Notes under the pieces: model-generated | The model's database searches: none | Told to the model about the DNA's origin: nothing | Seen by the model: the letters and a program-made list of their open reading frames with translations, nothing else | Part shown: one piece after another, positions 17,175-25,554 of the stretch | Layout: each line of letters opens with the position of its first letter | Position numbering within the stretch: the stretch's first letter is position 1 | Translations under genes and position numbers: made by a program | NCBI GenBank assembly: GCA_022819745.1 | Contig: JAJEGS010000009.1 | Span: 1 to 28,902 of the forward strand | Direction: 5' to 3' | Origin: Candidatus Latescibacterota bacterium | Lineage (GTDB): Bacteria > Latescibacterota > UBA2968 > UBA8231 | Length of the DNA stretch: 28,902 bases

Positions 17175-18073
17175 ATTCCCTGCTCCCCTCCGCTGAGCCG
17201 CCGGGCCAGCGAGTTAGCCAGCACCACCATCAACAAACCGACCACGGACTTGAAAAGCCCAGCCCCCGTGGCCAGTCCAAAGTCCATCAGCACGATCCGC
17301 CGCAGAACGTAGGTGTCGATAATGTCGGCCGCGTCGTACACCATGGGATTGTACATGTTGTAAATCTGGTCGAAGCCCGCGTTGAGTACATGGCCGAGAT
17401 TGAGGATGAAAAGCGTGATAATCGTCGGCACCAGCCCCGGGATGGTGATGTGCAAGGTCTGCTTCCAGCGCCCAGCCCCATCAACGACGGCCGCCTCGTA
17501 CAAATCGGGAGAAATCCCAGCCAGTGCCGCCAAGTAAATCACTGCCCCATAGCCAGCCGCCTGCCAGATCCCTGTGACAATGACCACGACGATAAACCAG
17601 AAGTCGTTGGTGAGGAACTCTATCGGGGAGACGCCGAAGAGTTGGGAGATCTGGTTGGCCGGTCCGCTCTGCGAGAAAATCATCAGAAAGATGCCGCCCA
17701 AGATGACCCACGAGAGAAAGTAGGGGATATAAGTCACCGTCTGCACGGTGCGCTTGTACCAGGAAACGCGGATCTCATTGAGCATCAGCGCCAGCGCGAT
17801 CGGCGCGAAAAAACCGAACAGTAGGCGCAACAAGCTGATAGTAACCGTGTTGCGCAGGGCATTGGGAAAGTCCGCCCCGCCGAAGAGCCGGGAGAAATTC
17901 TCCAATCCGCTCCACTCGCTGCCCAAGATGCCGGCGCTCAGGCGAAACTCCTTAAAGGCGAGCACCAGCCCGAACATGGGCAGGTAATTGAAGACGAGAA
18001 AAAAGGCCAGCCCCGGTGCCACCAACAGCAACAGCCCCTTGTGCCTGCGGTACTGCGTTAGTACTTCGCTCAT
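17168..18073 (-). CDS. CUT1 ABC sugar importer permease, LplB/YteP type
   Basis: This 301-aa inner-membrane protein begins MSEVLTQYRRHKGLLLLVAP, followed by the LplB hallmark FNYLPMFGLVLAFKEF. The EAA loop is DLYEAAVVDGAGRWKQTLHI, with six membrane spans. I chose ATG 18073 because GAGGA precedes it. Upstream in-frame ATGs lack a ribosome binding site and would run into the divergent promoter region. It forms the pore with the downstream LplC-type protein. The LplA-type binding protein that usually accompanies this pair is not in the window. It diverges from the MalF-type permease 65 bp away. Confidence 0.9.
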   Translation of the reverse strand: MSEVLTQYRRHKGLLLLVAPGLAFFLVFNYLPMFGLVLAFKEFRLSAGILGSEWSGLENFSRLFGGADFPNALRNTVTISLLRLLFGFFAPIALALMLNEIRVSWYKRTVQTVTYIPYFLSWVILGGIFLMIFSQSGPANQISQLFGVSPIEFLTNDFWFIVVVIVTGIWQAAGYGAVIYLAALAGISPDLYEAAVVDGAGRWKQTLHITIPGLVPTIITLFILNLGHVLNAGFDQIYNMYNPMVYDAADIIDTYVLRRIVLMDFGLATGAGLFKSVVGLLMVVLANSLARRLSGGEQGIW

Positions 18074-18089
18074 AGTAGTCCTCATTGAC

Positions 18090-18102
18090 CAAGCAGTGCT
18101 TG
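18090..18102. promoter_or_regulatory. Possible operator palindrome between the two divergent transporter operons
   Basis: CAAGCA-G-TGCTTG is a perfect 6+6 palindrome in the 65-bp region that separates the divergent permease genes. It overlaps a TTGACA box at 18100-18105 that could be a plus-strand -35, although the matching -10 region (18122-18128) is poor. A dimeric repressor here could control both operons. The site is short and could be chance. Confidence 0.3.
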
Positions 18103-18138
18103 ACATCCTGGGCACCTTTGTTTAGTTCCACCTGCGCC

Positions 18139-19026
18139 ATGCGACGAACTTCCATCGAAAACTCGACCGCTTCGGCGCTGCTCTGCGGCCCCGCCGTACT
18201 CCTCTACCTAGCCTTTTTCGCCCTGCCGACTCTGCTCGGGTTTGCCTACGGTCTGACCGACTGGTCTGGCTGGACCAAAGATCCCCGCTTTATCGGCTTG
18301 GACAACTTCCGCGAATTGCTCGACGATGATCGCTTCTTCGCCGCCTTGCGCTTCACCCTCTTTGAGACAGCCATGATCGTCGTCGGCTACACCTCGTTGT
18401 CGCTAGTTTTAGCCGTGCTCCTAGACCGCATGAAAGTCATGCGCGGCCTAGTGCGCGGCCTGTTTTTCTACCCATTCATCCTCAGCATTCTCGTCAGCGC
18501 CTTACTCTTCCAATATCTGGCCAACTACCGCACTGGCGCCATAAACACCCTGCTGCGCGCCTTTGGTTTCGACGTGCTGGCCCAAGACTGGATGGGCGAT
18601 CCGGCGCTGGTGCCCTACTTCATCCTCGCCTTGGTCCTCTGGCACGGCCTCGGCTTCTACACTACCATCTTCCTCGCTGGGCTACAAACCATTCCCAACG
18701 AACTCTACGAGGCGGCGCAAATTGACGGAGCCGGCCCTTTAGCCACCTTCTACCGCGTCCAGGTCCCAGTGCTCATGCCGATGATTAAGACCAACTCGGT
18801 CATCGCCCTGATCACCGGCATCAACCTCTTCCCACAAATCTTGGTCACCACCCAAGGCGGCCCCGGCTACCGCACCTTTACCGCCGGTTACTACATCTAC
18901 TGGCTCGGCACGGAAAACGACCGCCAGGGCTATGCTTCGGCCATCGCCTTTGTCGTCTTTGCCTTCCTAGTCTTGGTCGCCGCCCTGCAAGTCGCCTTTT
19001 TCCAGCGCCGCGAGACCGACCTATGA
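18139..19026 (+). CDS. CUT1 ABC sugar importer permease, MalF/UgpA type
   Basis: This 295-aa inner-membrane permease has six spans. Its N-terminal pattern AVLLYLAFFALPTLLGFAYG is followed by LTDWSGW and FIGLDNFRELL, as in the UgpA/MalF family. Its EAA loop is ELYEAAQIDGAGPLATFYRV. The start is the ATG at 18139. A longer frame opening at 18085 would run through the divergent control region and begin with unrelated residues. It overlaps the next permease by 4 nt (ATGA). With its two neighbours it makes a complete importer except for the ATPase. The sugar substrate is unknown. Confidence 0.9.
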   Translation: MRRTSIENSTASALLCGPAVLLYLAFFALPTLLGFAYGLTDWSGWTKDPRFIGLDNFRELLDDDRFFAALRFTLFETAMIVVGYTSLSLVLAVLLDRMKVMRGLVRGLFFYPFILSILVSALLFQYLANYRTGAINTLLRAFGFDVLAQDWMGDPALVPYFILALVLWHGLGFYTTIFLAGLQTIPNELYEAAQIDGAGPLATFYRVQVPVLMPMIKTNSVIALITGINLFPQILVTTQGGPGYRTFTAGYYIYWLGTENDRQGYASAIAFVVFAFLVLVAALQVAFFQRRETDL

Positions 19027-19841
19027 AGCGCCGCCTGCCCCTCTTCGAGATCGGTATGCTGCTCTTAGGGCTGCTCTACGTGTCGCCCTGTGCTCTAGCG
19101 CTACTCAACTCGTTCAAGACCCTGCCGGAAATCATCCGCTCTCCCGTGGCACCCCCCGAGGCACCTACCCTCGAAAACTACCACTACATCTTCACCGGCA
19201 TCAAGCTAGCCGCGCCGATGTTCAACAGCCTGCTAATGTGCGTTGCCGTCATCACCACCCTCATCGTCGTCGCCTCCATGGCCGCGTACTCCCTCACGCG
19301 CCGCCGTATGCGCACGGGCCATTTCTGGAGCATCTTCTTCCTCGCCGGGATCACCGTGCCGTTCCAGATCCTCATGTTGCCGCTCTTGCGCCAATTCAAC
19401 TACCTCGGCATCGGCTACACGTACTTTGCCCTCTGGTTGCACTACGTATCCTACGGCCTGCCCCTGTGCTTGTTCATCTACAGCGGCTTCATGCGCTCCA
19501 TCCCCCGCGACCTCGAAGAAGCCGCGCTGATCGACGGCTGCACGCCCTTTGGTACCTTCTGGCGCGTGATCTTCCCGCTCCTGACTCCTTGCACGGTGAC
19601 GATCATCATCTTTTGGGGCCTCTTCACCTGGAACGACTTTCCCCACGCATTCATCCTCATGGGCACCAACAAGGGCGAGCTGGCCTTCGTGCAGCTGTGG
19701 CGCTTTCTCTCGGACAAGTACGTCAAGAACTGGAACTACATCTTCGCCGGCGTCGTGGTCTTGTCGCTGCCCGTTACTATGCTCTATCTTGCCATGCAGC
19801 GCCGCTTCGTCAAAGGATTGACTGCTGGCTCCATTCGCTGA
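19023..19841 (+). CDS. CUT1 ABC sugar importer permease, MalG/UgpE type
   Basis: This 272-aa inner-membrane permease is the second half of the pore. The EAA loop DLEEAALIDGCTPFGTFWRVIFPLL is clear, as is the family start (LYVSPCALALLNSFKTLPEI) and the C-terminal FVKGLTAGSIR. Its ATG overlaps the stop of the MalF-type gene, giving coupled translation. The binding-protein gene starts 13 bp later. It should work with the upstream permease and a separately encoded ATPase. The family is certain and the substrate is not. Confidence 0.92.
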   Translation: MKRRLPLFEIGMLLLGLLYVSPCALALLNSFKTLPEIIRSPVAPPEAPTLENYHYIFTGIKLAAPMFNSLLMCVAVITTLIVVASMAAYSLTRRRMRTGHFWSIFFLAGITVPFQILMLPLLRQFNYLGIGYTYFALWLHYVSYGLPLCLFIYSGFMRSIPRDLEEAALIDGCTPFGTFWRVIFPLLTPCTVTIIIFWGLFTWNDFPHAFILMGTNKGELAFVQLWRFLSDKYVKNWNYIFAGVVVLSLPVTMLYLAMQRRFVKGLTAGSIR

Positions 19842-19854
19842 GGACTCCACTCCC

Positions 19855-21156
19855 ATGCCCCTTGCCAAATTCACAACCTTTGCCCTCGCCGCCCTCCTCG
19901 CCTTCGGAGCATGCGCCAGCGAGGAAGACGCCCGCGTCGTGCGCGTCACCCGCAATATCGGCGGCCGACCCGGCTTCCAGGTCCACTGGGACATCTGGAA
20001 GGCCACCTTCGAGCACCAGAACCCCGGCTGGACGCTGGAGCTGATCGACTTGGGTAACGAAGACGCCGGCGCGTACTACCGCCGCGCCATTGCCACCGGC
20101 GACTTGCCCCACGTGGTAATGACCCTCGACTACACCAAATTCCTAGCTAATGGCGACCACTTGCTCCCCATTCCCCGCGCGATATACGATCGGGTCGGCC
20201 AAAACTTGCCGCCGTTGCACAATGGCCAGTACTACACAGCCCAAGTCGGCCGCCAGATCACCGGCATCGCCGTCAACAAGCGCATCTGGGCTGAGGCCGG
20301 CATTACCGAGCCGCCGCAGACTTGGGACGCCTTTATCGCTGCCTTGCACAAGATAAAAGACGCTGGGTACAAACCGCTCGTCTATGGAGGCCGCGAGTGG
20401 TCGGCTGGAGTGCCTCTCTCCTACGCGATCCAGACCAACCTCTACGACCCAACCCGCCCAGCCGACGAGCCTTCCTGGACGGTGCGCCGCGACCGTGGCG
20501 AAATCACCTTCGCCTCCGACCCGCTAATGCGCCCCATCATGGCAAACATGATCGCGCTGCTCGACAACTTCGTCGAGAAAGGCTCGCTGAGCGATGGGTA
20601 CAACGAAGAACAGCGCGACTTCTTCAACGAGCACGCCGCCACTTGGATGATGGGCTGCTGGATGAGCGGCGACGTCGAGCCGCTACAAGTCGACTTTGAA
20701 ATCGAGTACTGGCCCATTCCCTCCATGACCGGCCACCAGCCCCTCTTCATCAACACCTCCAACCAGCAGCGCGGCTGGTCCATGACCTCCAGCGCCCAAG
20801 GCATGTACTACGACAAAGCCCTCGCCGTGCTCGAAGCCTACTACCACCCAGAAGTCTATCAAGCGTATCTCAACGCCGAGGGCATGTTGCTCAACGCCAC
20901 CCAACTCGAAGGCGTCGATGGCCCCAAAAGCACCTGGGGACCGACCCAGCGCCTCTTCGAGCGCATGAGCACCAACCTCGACCATTGGGGTTGGACGCCC
21001 GGCTACTTCATCTCGATTGAGGACTACCCCCCCACCGGCTTCGTCCTCACCTTGGCCCGCATCATGCAGGAGGTCCAAGCCGGCAACCGCGATATTGACG
21101 CGCTGCTCAAAATGCTCGACGACGACTGGGAGGCCGGTCGCAAGGGCAATAAGTAA
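19855..21156 (+). CDS. Family 1 extracellular sugar-binding lipoprotein of the ABC importer
   Basis: This 433-aa protein captures the sugar outside the inner membrane and delivers it to the permeases encoded upstream. A signal ends near LLAFGAC, a plausible lipobox with an unusual F at -3, so it is probably lipid-anchored. The fold is of the MalE/UgpB type: an N-terminal lobe with NPGWTLELIDLG and LPHVVMTLDYTKFL, a hinge AVNKRIWAEAGITEPPQTWD, and aromatic residues in the C-terminal lobe (WMMGCWMSG) that could stack on sugar. GAGGA lies before the start. Its stop and the next ATG share a base (TAATG), which tightly couples it to a DUF6785 membrane protein. Confidence 0.92.
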   Translation: MPLAKFTTFALAALLAFGACASEEDARVVRVTRNIGGRPGFQVHWDIWKATFEHQNPGWTLELIDLGNEDAGAYYRRAIATGDLPHVVMTLDYTKFLANGDHLLPIPRAIYDRVGQNLPPLHNGQYYTAQVGRQITGIAVNKRIWAEAGITEPPQTWDAFIAALHKIKDAGYKPLVYGGREWSAGVPLSYAIQTNLYDPTRPADEPSWTVRRDRGEITFASDPLMRPIMANMIALLDNFVEKGSLSDGYNEEQRDFFNEHAATWMMGCWMSGDVEPLQVDFEIEYWPIPSMTGHQPLFINTSNQQRGWSMTSSAQGMYYDKALAVLEAYYHPEVYQAYLNAEGMLLNATQLEGVDGPKSTWGPTQRLFERMSTNLDHWGWTPGYFISIEDYPPTGFVLTLARIMQEVQAGNRDIDALLKMLDDDWEAGRKGNK

Positions 21157-23051
21157 TGCGCTCTGCCCTCGAATGGACGCTGGCCATGGCGCTGTGCGTC
21201 GGCCACAACTTCATCGGGGTGCGCAGCTACATCCTGCTCGACCGCTACTCGGGCTACGCCGATCACTTCAACACCGTCGGCGTCATCTTCGCCTTGTTTT
21301 GGGTCGCGCTTACCGCTCTCCTGCTCGCGCTGATTCGGCCCTTCCTGCGGCTGCCAACTTCGACTTTTGCCCTCATCTACGCCGCGCTAATGGTGGCCAC
21401 GGTCATGCCGACTATGGGCTTTGGCGGCTATTTTATTCCCCTGCTCGCCGGCGTCTTCTACTACGCCACCCCGGAAAACAACTGGCGCGAACTGCTCTGG
21501 GACCACATCCCCGACTGGGCCGCCCCGCGCGACCTAGAGATGATTCGCAACCTCTTCGAGGGCGCCCCAGCAGGTGCGCCGCTGCCGTGGGATGCCTGGC
21601 TCGGTCCTTCTATCTTCTGGGGCCTGTTCATGGTCGCCTTCTTCTTGGTCAGCTTCTCACTCATCGCCCTGCTCCACCACCAGTGGGCCAGCGGCGAGCG
21701 CTTGGTCTATCCCCTAGCAGTAGTGCCAACGGCGATGGTCGAGAGCGTGGAAAACCCGGCCAAAAGCCTCTTTAGGAACCCGCTGTTCTGGATCGGTTTT
21801 TTCATCGCCGCGATCATCCCGACCGTCAACATGCTCGACCAAGTGTTCGACTTTGAGACCATCAACAACTTCGGCATTCCCTCCACGCGCATCTTTTTGC
21901 GCCGCATCGGCATCTCCTATGGAATCAACGTCAACTTCCTCGTCGTCGGCTTGAGCTACCTGCTCAACCTCAATGTGCTCTTGAGCGTCTGGCTCTTTCA
22001 CATCCTCATCTATCTCGAACACGGCCTGTTGGGCTTTTTAGGAGTTGTCGTCAACCTCCCTGCCCAGCCGCACCAGCAGGTCTCAGTGCTGATGTCGCAC
22101 CAGCAGATGGGGGCGCTCATCTTCCTGATCCTCTCGTCGCTGTGGATGTCGCGCGACTTCCTCAAAGACCAATGGCGCGCTATCGTCAGCGGCACCAGAG
22201 GCCCGAACACACACCTGCCCTCGCCGCGCACCTCGGCGCTGATGGGGGGCGTCGGCTTGGTCTATATGGCGTACTTCCTCTACGCCACCGGCCTTTCCCT
22301 CGTCTGGAGCTTGGCCTTTCTGCTGGTCGCGCTGTTGGTCTTCTTGGGCACGGCGCGCTTGCTGGTGCAAACCGGCTTGGGGCGGCTGCGCGCACCTCAT
22401 TCCATCCCGCCGCTTTTTACCAATATCTTCGGCACGGCCTATTTCGGCGATAAGGGCCTCACCGCTATGGGGCTCAACATGGTCTGGGCCGCAGACGTGC
22501 AACTGTTCTTCATGGGCACTATGGCCCACGCCTTCAAGGTCTGCGAGGAGGTCAAGGAAAAAATCAGCGCCCGCAAGCTGCTGTTCTTCCTCGCCTCCGC
22601 CCTCGTTGTCAGCGCAATCACCACCATCGTGGTCTATATCTGGCTGGGCTATCAGCACGGCATGATGCACGGCTTCCGCTGGTACTACATCAACTCGCCG
22701 CTGAGCAAGTGGGGCTGGGTCGCCAAAACGGTCAACAACCCGCATCCGCCCCAACACCTGACCACCCTGTTCACCGGCATCGGTGCAGGACTCGCCGGAC
22801 TGCTCTCCTTCGCCCAACACCGCCTCGCCGGCTGGCCGCTACATCCGGTAGGGCTAGCCGTAGCCCTGACCAATACCGTGCGCGGCGACTGGTTTGGGAT
22901 ATTCCTCGCCTGGCTCGTTAAGTCGATTCTGATCAGCTACGGAGGAGTCATTCTCTACAGGAAAGTGCGGCCGCTCTTTCTGGGATTTATCATGGGAGCC
23001 TGCGTCGGCGTAGGCGGGTCGTCTTTGGTCTATTCTTTCTACTACTTCTAA
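21156..23051 (+). CDS. DUF6785/DUF6784-type polytopic membrane protein (copy 2), coupled to the ABC importer
   Basis: This 631-aa polytopic membrane protein is a clear paralog of 12459-14399. Shared strings include VFYYATPENNW, MVWAADVQLFFM, GWPLHPVG and VRPLFLGFIMG. About 14 hydrophobic segments are visible. Its start overlaps the stop of the binding-protein gene by one base (TAATG), so both are translated together. That gives this uncharacterised family a strong functional link to sugar uptake. A transporter or a substrate-handling partner are both possible. The gene converges with ywbE, and the stop codons overlap in CTAA (23048-23051). Confidence 0.82.
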   Translation: MRSALEWTLAMALCVGHNFIGVRSYILLDRYSGYADHFNTVGVIFALFWVALTALLLALIRPFLRLPTSTFALIYAALMVATVMPTMGFGGYFIPLLAGVFYYATPENNWRELLWDHIPDWAAPRDLEMIRNLFEGAPAGAPLPWDAWLGPSIFWGLFMVAFFLVSFSLIALLHHQWASGERLVYPLAVVPTAMVESVENPAKSLFRNPLFWIGFFIAAIIPTVNMLDQVFDFETINNFGIPSTRIFLRRIGISYGINVNFLVVGLSYLLNLNVLLSVWLFHILIYLEHGLLGFLGVVVNLPAQPHQQVSVLMSHQQMGALIFLILSSLWMSRDFLKDQWRAIVSGTRGPNTHLPSPRTSALMGGVGLVYMAYFLYATGLSLVWSLAFLLVALLVFLGTARLLVQTGLGRLRAPHSIPPLFTNIFGTAYFGDKGLTAMGLNMVWAADVQLFFMGTMAHAFKVCEEVKEKISARKLLFFLASALVVSAITTIVVYIWLGYQHGMMHGFRWYYINSPLSKWGWVAKTVNNPHPPQHLTTLFTGIGAGLAGLLSFAQHRLAGWPLHPVGLAVALTNTVRGDWFGIFLAWLVKSILISYGGVILYRKVRPLFLGFIMGACVGVGGSSLVYSFYYF

Positions 23052-23242
23052 CCGTTCACCTGCTTGACCCTGCCAACCTCGCCGCTCTCCAAGCGCACCT
23101 TAATCCCGTGCGGATGCGTCGCCGACTTGGTCAGAATATCCCGCACCACGCCCTCGGTCAGCCGCCCCGTGCGCTGATCCTGCTTCTGCACAATGACAAC
23201 GCGCATCCCACGCTCTACATCGGTCCGTCTCGTTCCGTTCAT
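23048..23242 (-). CDS. ywbE: YwbE family protein
   Basis: This 64-aa protein matches the YwbE family over its full length: a GMRVVIVQKQDQRTGRLTEG core, then DILTKSATHPHGIKVRLESG and EVGRV. The fold is a small KOW/SH3-like barrel. The function in other bacteria is not established. I chose the ATG at 23242 because it gives the family length and overlaps the PHP gene stop as ATGA. The frame stays open upstream, but that part is only a shadow of the PHP gene. It is the last gene of the minus-strand operon. The stop overlaps tail to tail with the DUF6785 gene. Confidence 0.9.
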   Translation of the reverse strand: MNGTRRTDVERGMRVVIVQKQDQRTGRLTEGVVRDILTKSATHPHGIKVRLESGEVGRVKQVNG

Positions 23243-25056
23243 CCCCGATCCAACCACACTGGACTCAACCACGCCCGGTGCCCGTCCTGCTGCCGCAGCC
23301 GCAGATAGTAATAGGCCCACGCGCCCTCCGGCGCTGGCAATTCGGCCTCGTCGATTTCCACGTCCCAAGAGTCAGGCGAGTCCTGCCAGACGCACTGCCC
23401 GTTAGCAATGATCTCCACCCGCTCAATCGGCGCAGTCCCGTGCAGGCTGGCGGAAAAATGCACCTGCTCGCCTTCCGCCAACGCTCCTTCCGCACCCGAG
23501 CGTATGCCGTTGACCGCATAGTCGCAGACAATCGGCACGCCCGAAGTCGCGTAGGTCCAGCGCTCGTCCATCGCCTGCCACACGGCCTCGCGGGTCAACT
23601 CCGTCGCCCGGAAACAGGTCATGCCCACGTAGCCGCCCGGATTTTGCGTCGGATGTCCTTGATGGTTGTCGGTCCCGGCGACAAAACCCAAGCGCCAGCC
23701 TTGGGCGAAAGCATCCTGCACCGAGGCACCCAATTCTCCTAGACGAATACCCCAGTACTCATCGAGCGCGTCGGCTTCAAAATTGCCCCGCCCCTGGACG
23801 ATTTCTACCAATCTGGCCCGCTTGTTGGGAAACTCCCAGTGGTATTGAGACCAGTAAAACGTCTTGCCCATGACCTCGCGGTGCTTGCCGTACTCGATGG
23901 GCTGTCCGCAGTTGGGATGGTGCGGCACCATGACCACGTCCTCGTCCCAAGTCACTTCCGAAGGGCAAAGATCCGGTTTCCAGTGCCAAGTGCCGCCATC
24001 GACTTCTGGCGTGCGCAGATAGAGGTTGGCGTGCCCGTACGCATTGGAGCTTTCCCACGCGGGGATCGTCACAAAGCGGCCCGGCTCGTAAAACTCCTCA
24101 TTGACCGCCAAGCACTCCGCCCATCCAGGGCCAATTGGCGCGTGGTCGGTCATCGCGATCACGTCGAGGTTGAGAAAGTCGCGGGCATAGGCGTAGGCCG
24201 CGCGCGGCTCCCGGTCGCCATCTACCGAAAGCCTCGTGTGAAAGTGGATCCCACCGAAGTAGTGGCCGCGCTCGCCGACCGTTTGCGCCGGACCGCTCTG
24301 AGCTTCTAAATCGCGATCGACGTCACGCGCGGTGATGCGGACTGGACCGTCGGCCTGAACTTCAATGCCCTCGGCTACTCCTCGACCGTCGGCACCAACT
24401 TCTACCTCATCGGGCAGCCCAGCGACTGCGCCATCGGCCTGCAAACTCACCGTCCCCCGGTAGCCGGGTATTGGATTAAGGTGATCGTCCGTCGCAAAAA
24501 CTACAACCCTACGCTTTCCCTCCGCATCCGCCGTAGCAGAGACTCGTCCTTCCAGCCGCGTCAAGGGGCCTGGGGCATTGCTCAGGGGAATGGGGTCTCC
24601 CACCTTCTCGAAAACTTCCGCTTCGGGCCGCCGCACCCGCACCTGCAAGGCACCACTTATATCCGCGTGCGCCGATGGCACCACGCCAAGAGGAAAGACC
24701 AGCCGCGCTCCTGCGCTTAGCGACTTAGTAACTTGGATGGTACACAGGTAGAGTTCATTGAGCGGCCGTCCCACCAATCCGCCGCCAGCCGGCCCATCGC
24801 CGCCCCGCGTCATATCGGTCCAGTCGAGCGCCAACCCATGCCCCAGTACCACCACGCCCTCGCCGCCTTCGACAAAAGGATCTTCAAGCGTCCACTTGCG
24901 GGAATAGGAATGGAACGTGCTAATCGAAACCCGCACGTCAGCACCTGCTTCCAAGCCCGCCGGACAAGTGACGAACAGCCGCAACGGCTTGACCTGCTGG
25001 TCTGTGGCGACGAATTCCGTCTGCCCCTCGTAGTGTATTTCTAATTGCTCGTACAT
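23239..25056 (-). CDS. CehA/McbA-family PHP-domain metallohydrolase
   Basis: This 605-aa protein has an N-terminal beta-rich region (about 1-260) and a C-terminal PHP metallo-esterase/phosphatase-type domain. Metal ligands are visible: GIHFHTRLS (H271, H273), MTDHAP (D304, H305), PHHPN and GTDNHQGHP. CehA/McbA enzymes hydrolyse esters such as carbaryl, and natural substrates are mostly unknown. No signal peptide is evident. ATG 25056 is preceded by GAGGAG at good spacing. A longer frame to 25140 overlaps the Nudix gene without a ribosome binding site. It is 13 bp after the Nudix gene and overlaps ywbE by 4 nt, so all are one operon with the sulfatase. Confidence 0.88.
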   Translation of the reverse strand: MYEQLEIHYEGQTEFVATDQQVKPLRLFVTCPAGLEAGADVRVSISTFHSYSRKWTLEDPFVEGGEGVVVLGHGLALDWTDMTRGGDGPAGGGLVGRPLNELYLCTIQVTKSLSAGARLVFPLGVVPSAHADISGALQVRVRRPEAEVFEKVGDPIPLSNAPGPLTRLEGRVSATADAEGKRRVVVFATDDHLNPIPGYRGTVSLQADGAVAGLPDEVEVGADGRGVAEGIEVQADGPVRITARDVDRDLEAQSGPAQTVGERGHYFGGIHFHTRLSVDGDREPRAAYAYARDFLNLDVIAMTDHAPIGPGWAECLAVNEEFYEPGRFVTIPAWESSNAYGHANLYLRTPEVDGGTWHWKPDLCPSEVTWDEDVVMVPHHPNCGQPIEYGKHREVMGKTFYWSQYHWEFPNKRARLVEIVQGRGNFEADALDEYWGIRLGELGASVQDAFAQGWRLGFVAGTDNHQGHPTQNPGGYVGMTCFRATELTREAVWQAMDERWTYATSGVPIVCDYAVNGIRSGAEGALAEGEQVHFSASLHGTAPIERVEIIANGQCVWQDSPDSWDVEIDEAELPAPEGAWAYYYLRLRQQDGHRAWLSPVWLDRG

Positions 25057-25069
25057 ATCTTCTCCTCGA

Positions 25070-25519
25070 TTAGACAAACTTCTGAGCATGTATCGCGAAA
25101 GGGAATGTCGTGTACGACTGAAACAAAACCCGTCCATCAAATGACAAAAGCTGCTTCAGTCTCTGGCTGTAAATAGGATGCTCTATCATCTCACCGGCCT
25201 CTGCCTTTTGCACCCATGCAACATCGAGCGTCTCTTCTCCTATTCGAGCGTCCCCAGACAACCAAGAACCAAGAAAATCGAATATCACTCGATGATTACT
25301 GAGGTTGCTATACACGCCGACAAGTTGATCAGCCGAAGCCACGACGTTGGCCTCTTCCCTGACTTCGCGGATGACCCCATCGAGGACGGACTCGCCTTCT
25401 TCAATTTGGCCTCCTGGAAATTCCCATCCCCTTCTTCCTGTTTTAACCAGCAGTACCTCATCTCCCCGTTCCACGAGCATTCCGGCAGCGACGATATGTT
25501 TTGGCGGATTCAAGTGCAT
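25070..25519 (-). CDS. Nudix hydrolase
   Basis: This 149-aa protein hydrolyses a nucleoside diphosphate linked to an unknown group. The Nudix box is at about 37-59, GQIEEGESVLDGVIREVREE, with the metal-binding REVREE intact. The usual Gly after EEx is replaced by Asn (EEANV), a modest deviation that does not remove a metal ligand. GWEFPGG precedes the box as usual. AGGAAG lies upstream of the start. It sits between the sulfatase (35 bp) and the PHP hydrolase (13 bp), so the three are probably co-transcribed. The link between a Nudix enzyme and sulfatase/PHP enzymes is unexplained. Confidence 0.92.
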   Translation of the reverse strand: MHLNPPKHIVAAGMLVERGDEVLLVKTGRRGWEFPGGQIEEGESVLDGVIREVREEANVVASADQLVGVYSNLSNHRVIFDFLGSWLSGDARIGEETLDVAWVQKAEAGEMIEHPIYSQRLKQLLSFDGRVLFQSYTTFPFAIHAQKFV

Positions 25520-25554
25520 TTGTTACTTCCTAAGTCAAGGCAAACGAGCACTTT

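Noticed and set aside
18100..18128. Plus-strand promoter with TTGACA at 18100-18105
   Set aside because: The -35 is perfect, but at 16-17 bp spacing the -10 region (TTAGTT or TAGTTC) is poor. I mention it only with the palindrome.
22083..22820. Minus-strand 245-codon frame inside the second DUF6785 gene
   Set aside because: The sense strand shows a family-typical membrane protein. The antisense product is low-complexity and charged.
23243..23368. N-terminal extension of ywbE to 23368
   Set aside because: The extra residues are an out-of-frame reading of the PHP gene. The family length and the ATGA overlap support the start at 23242.
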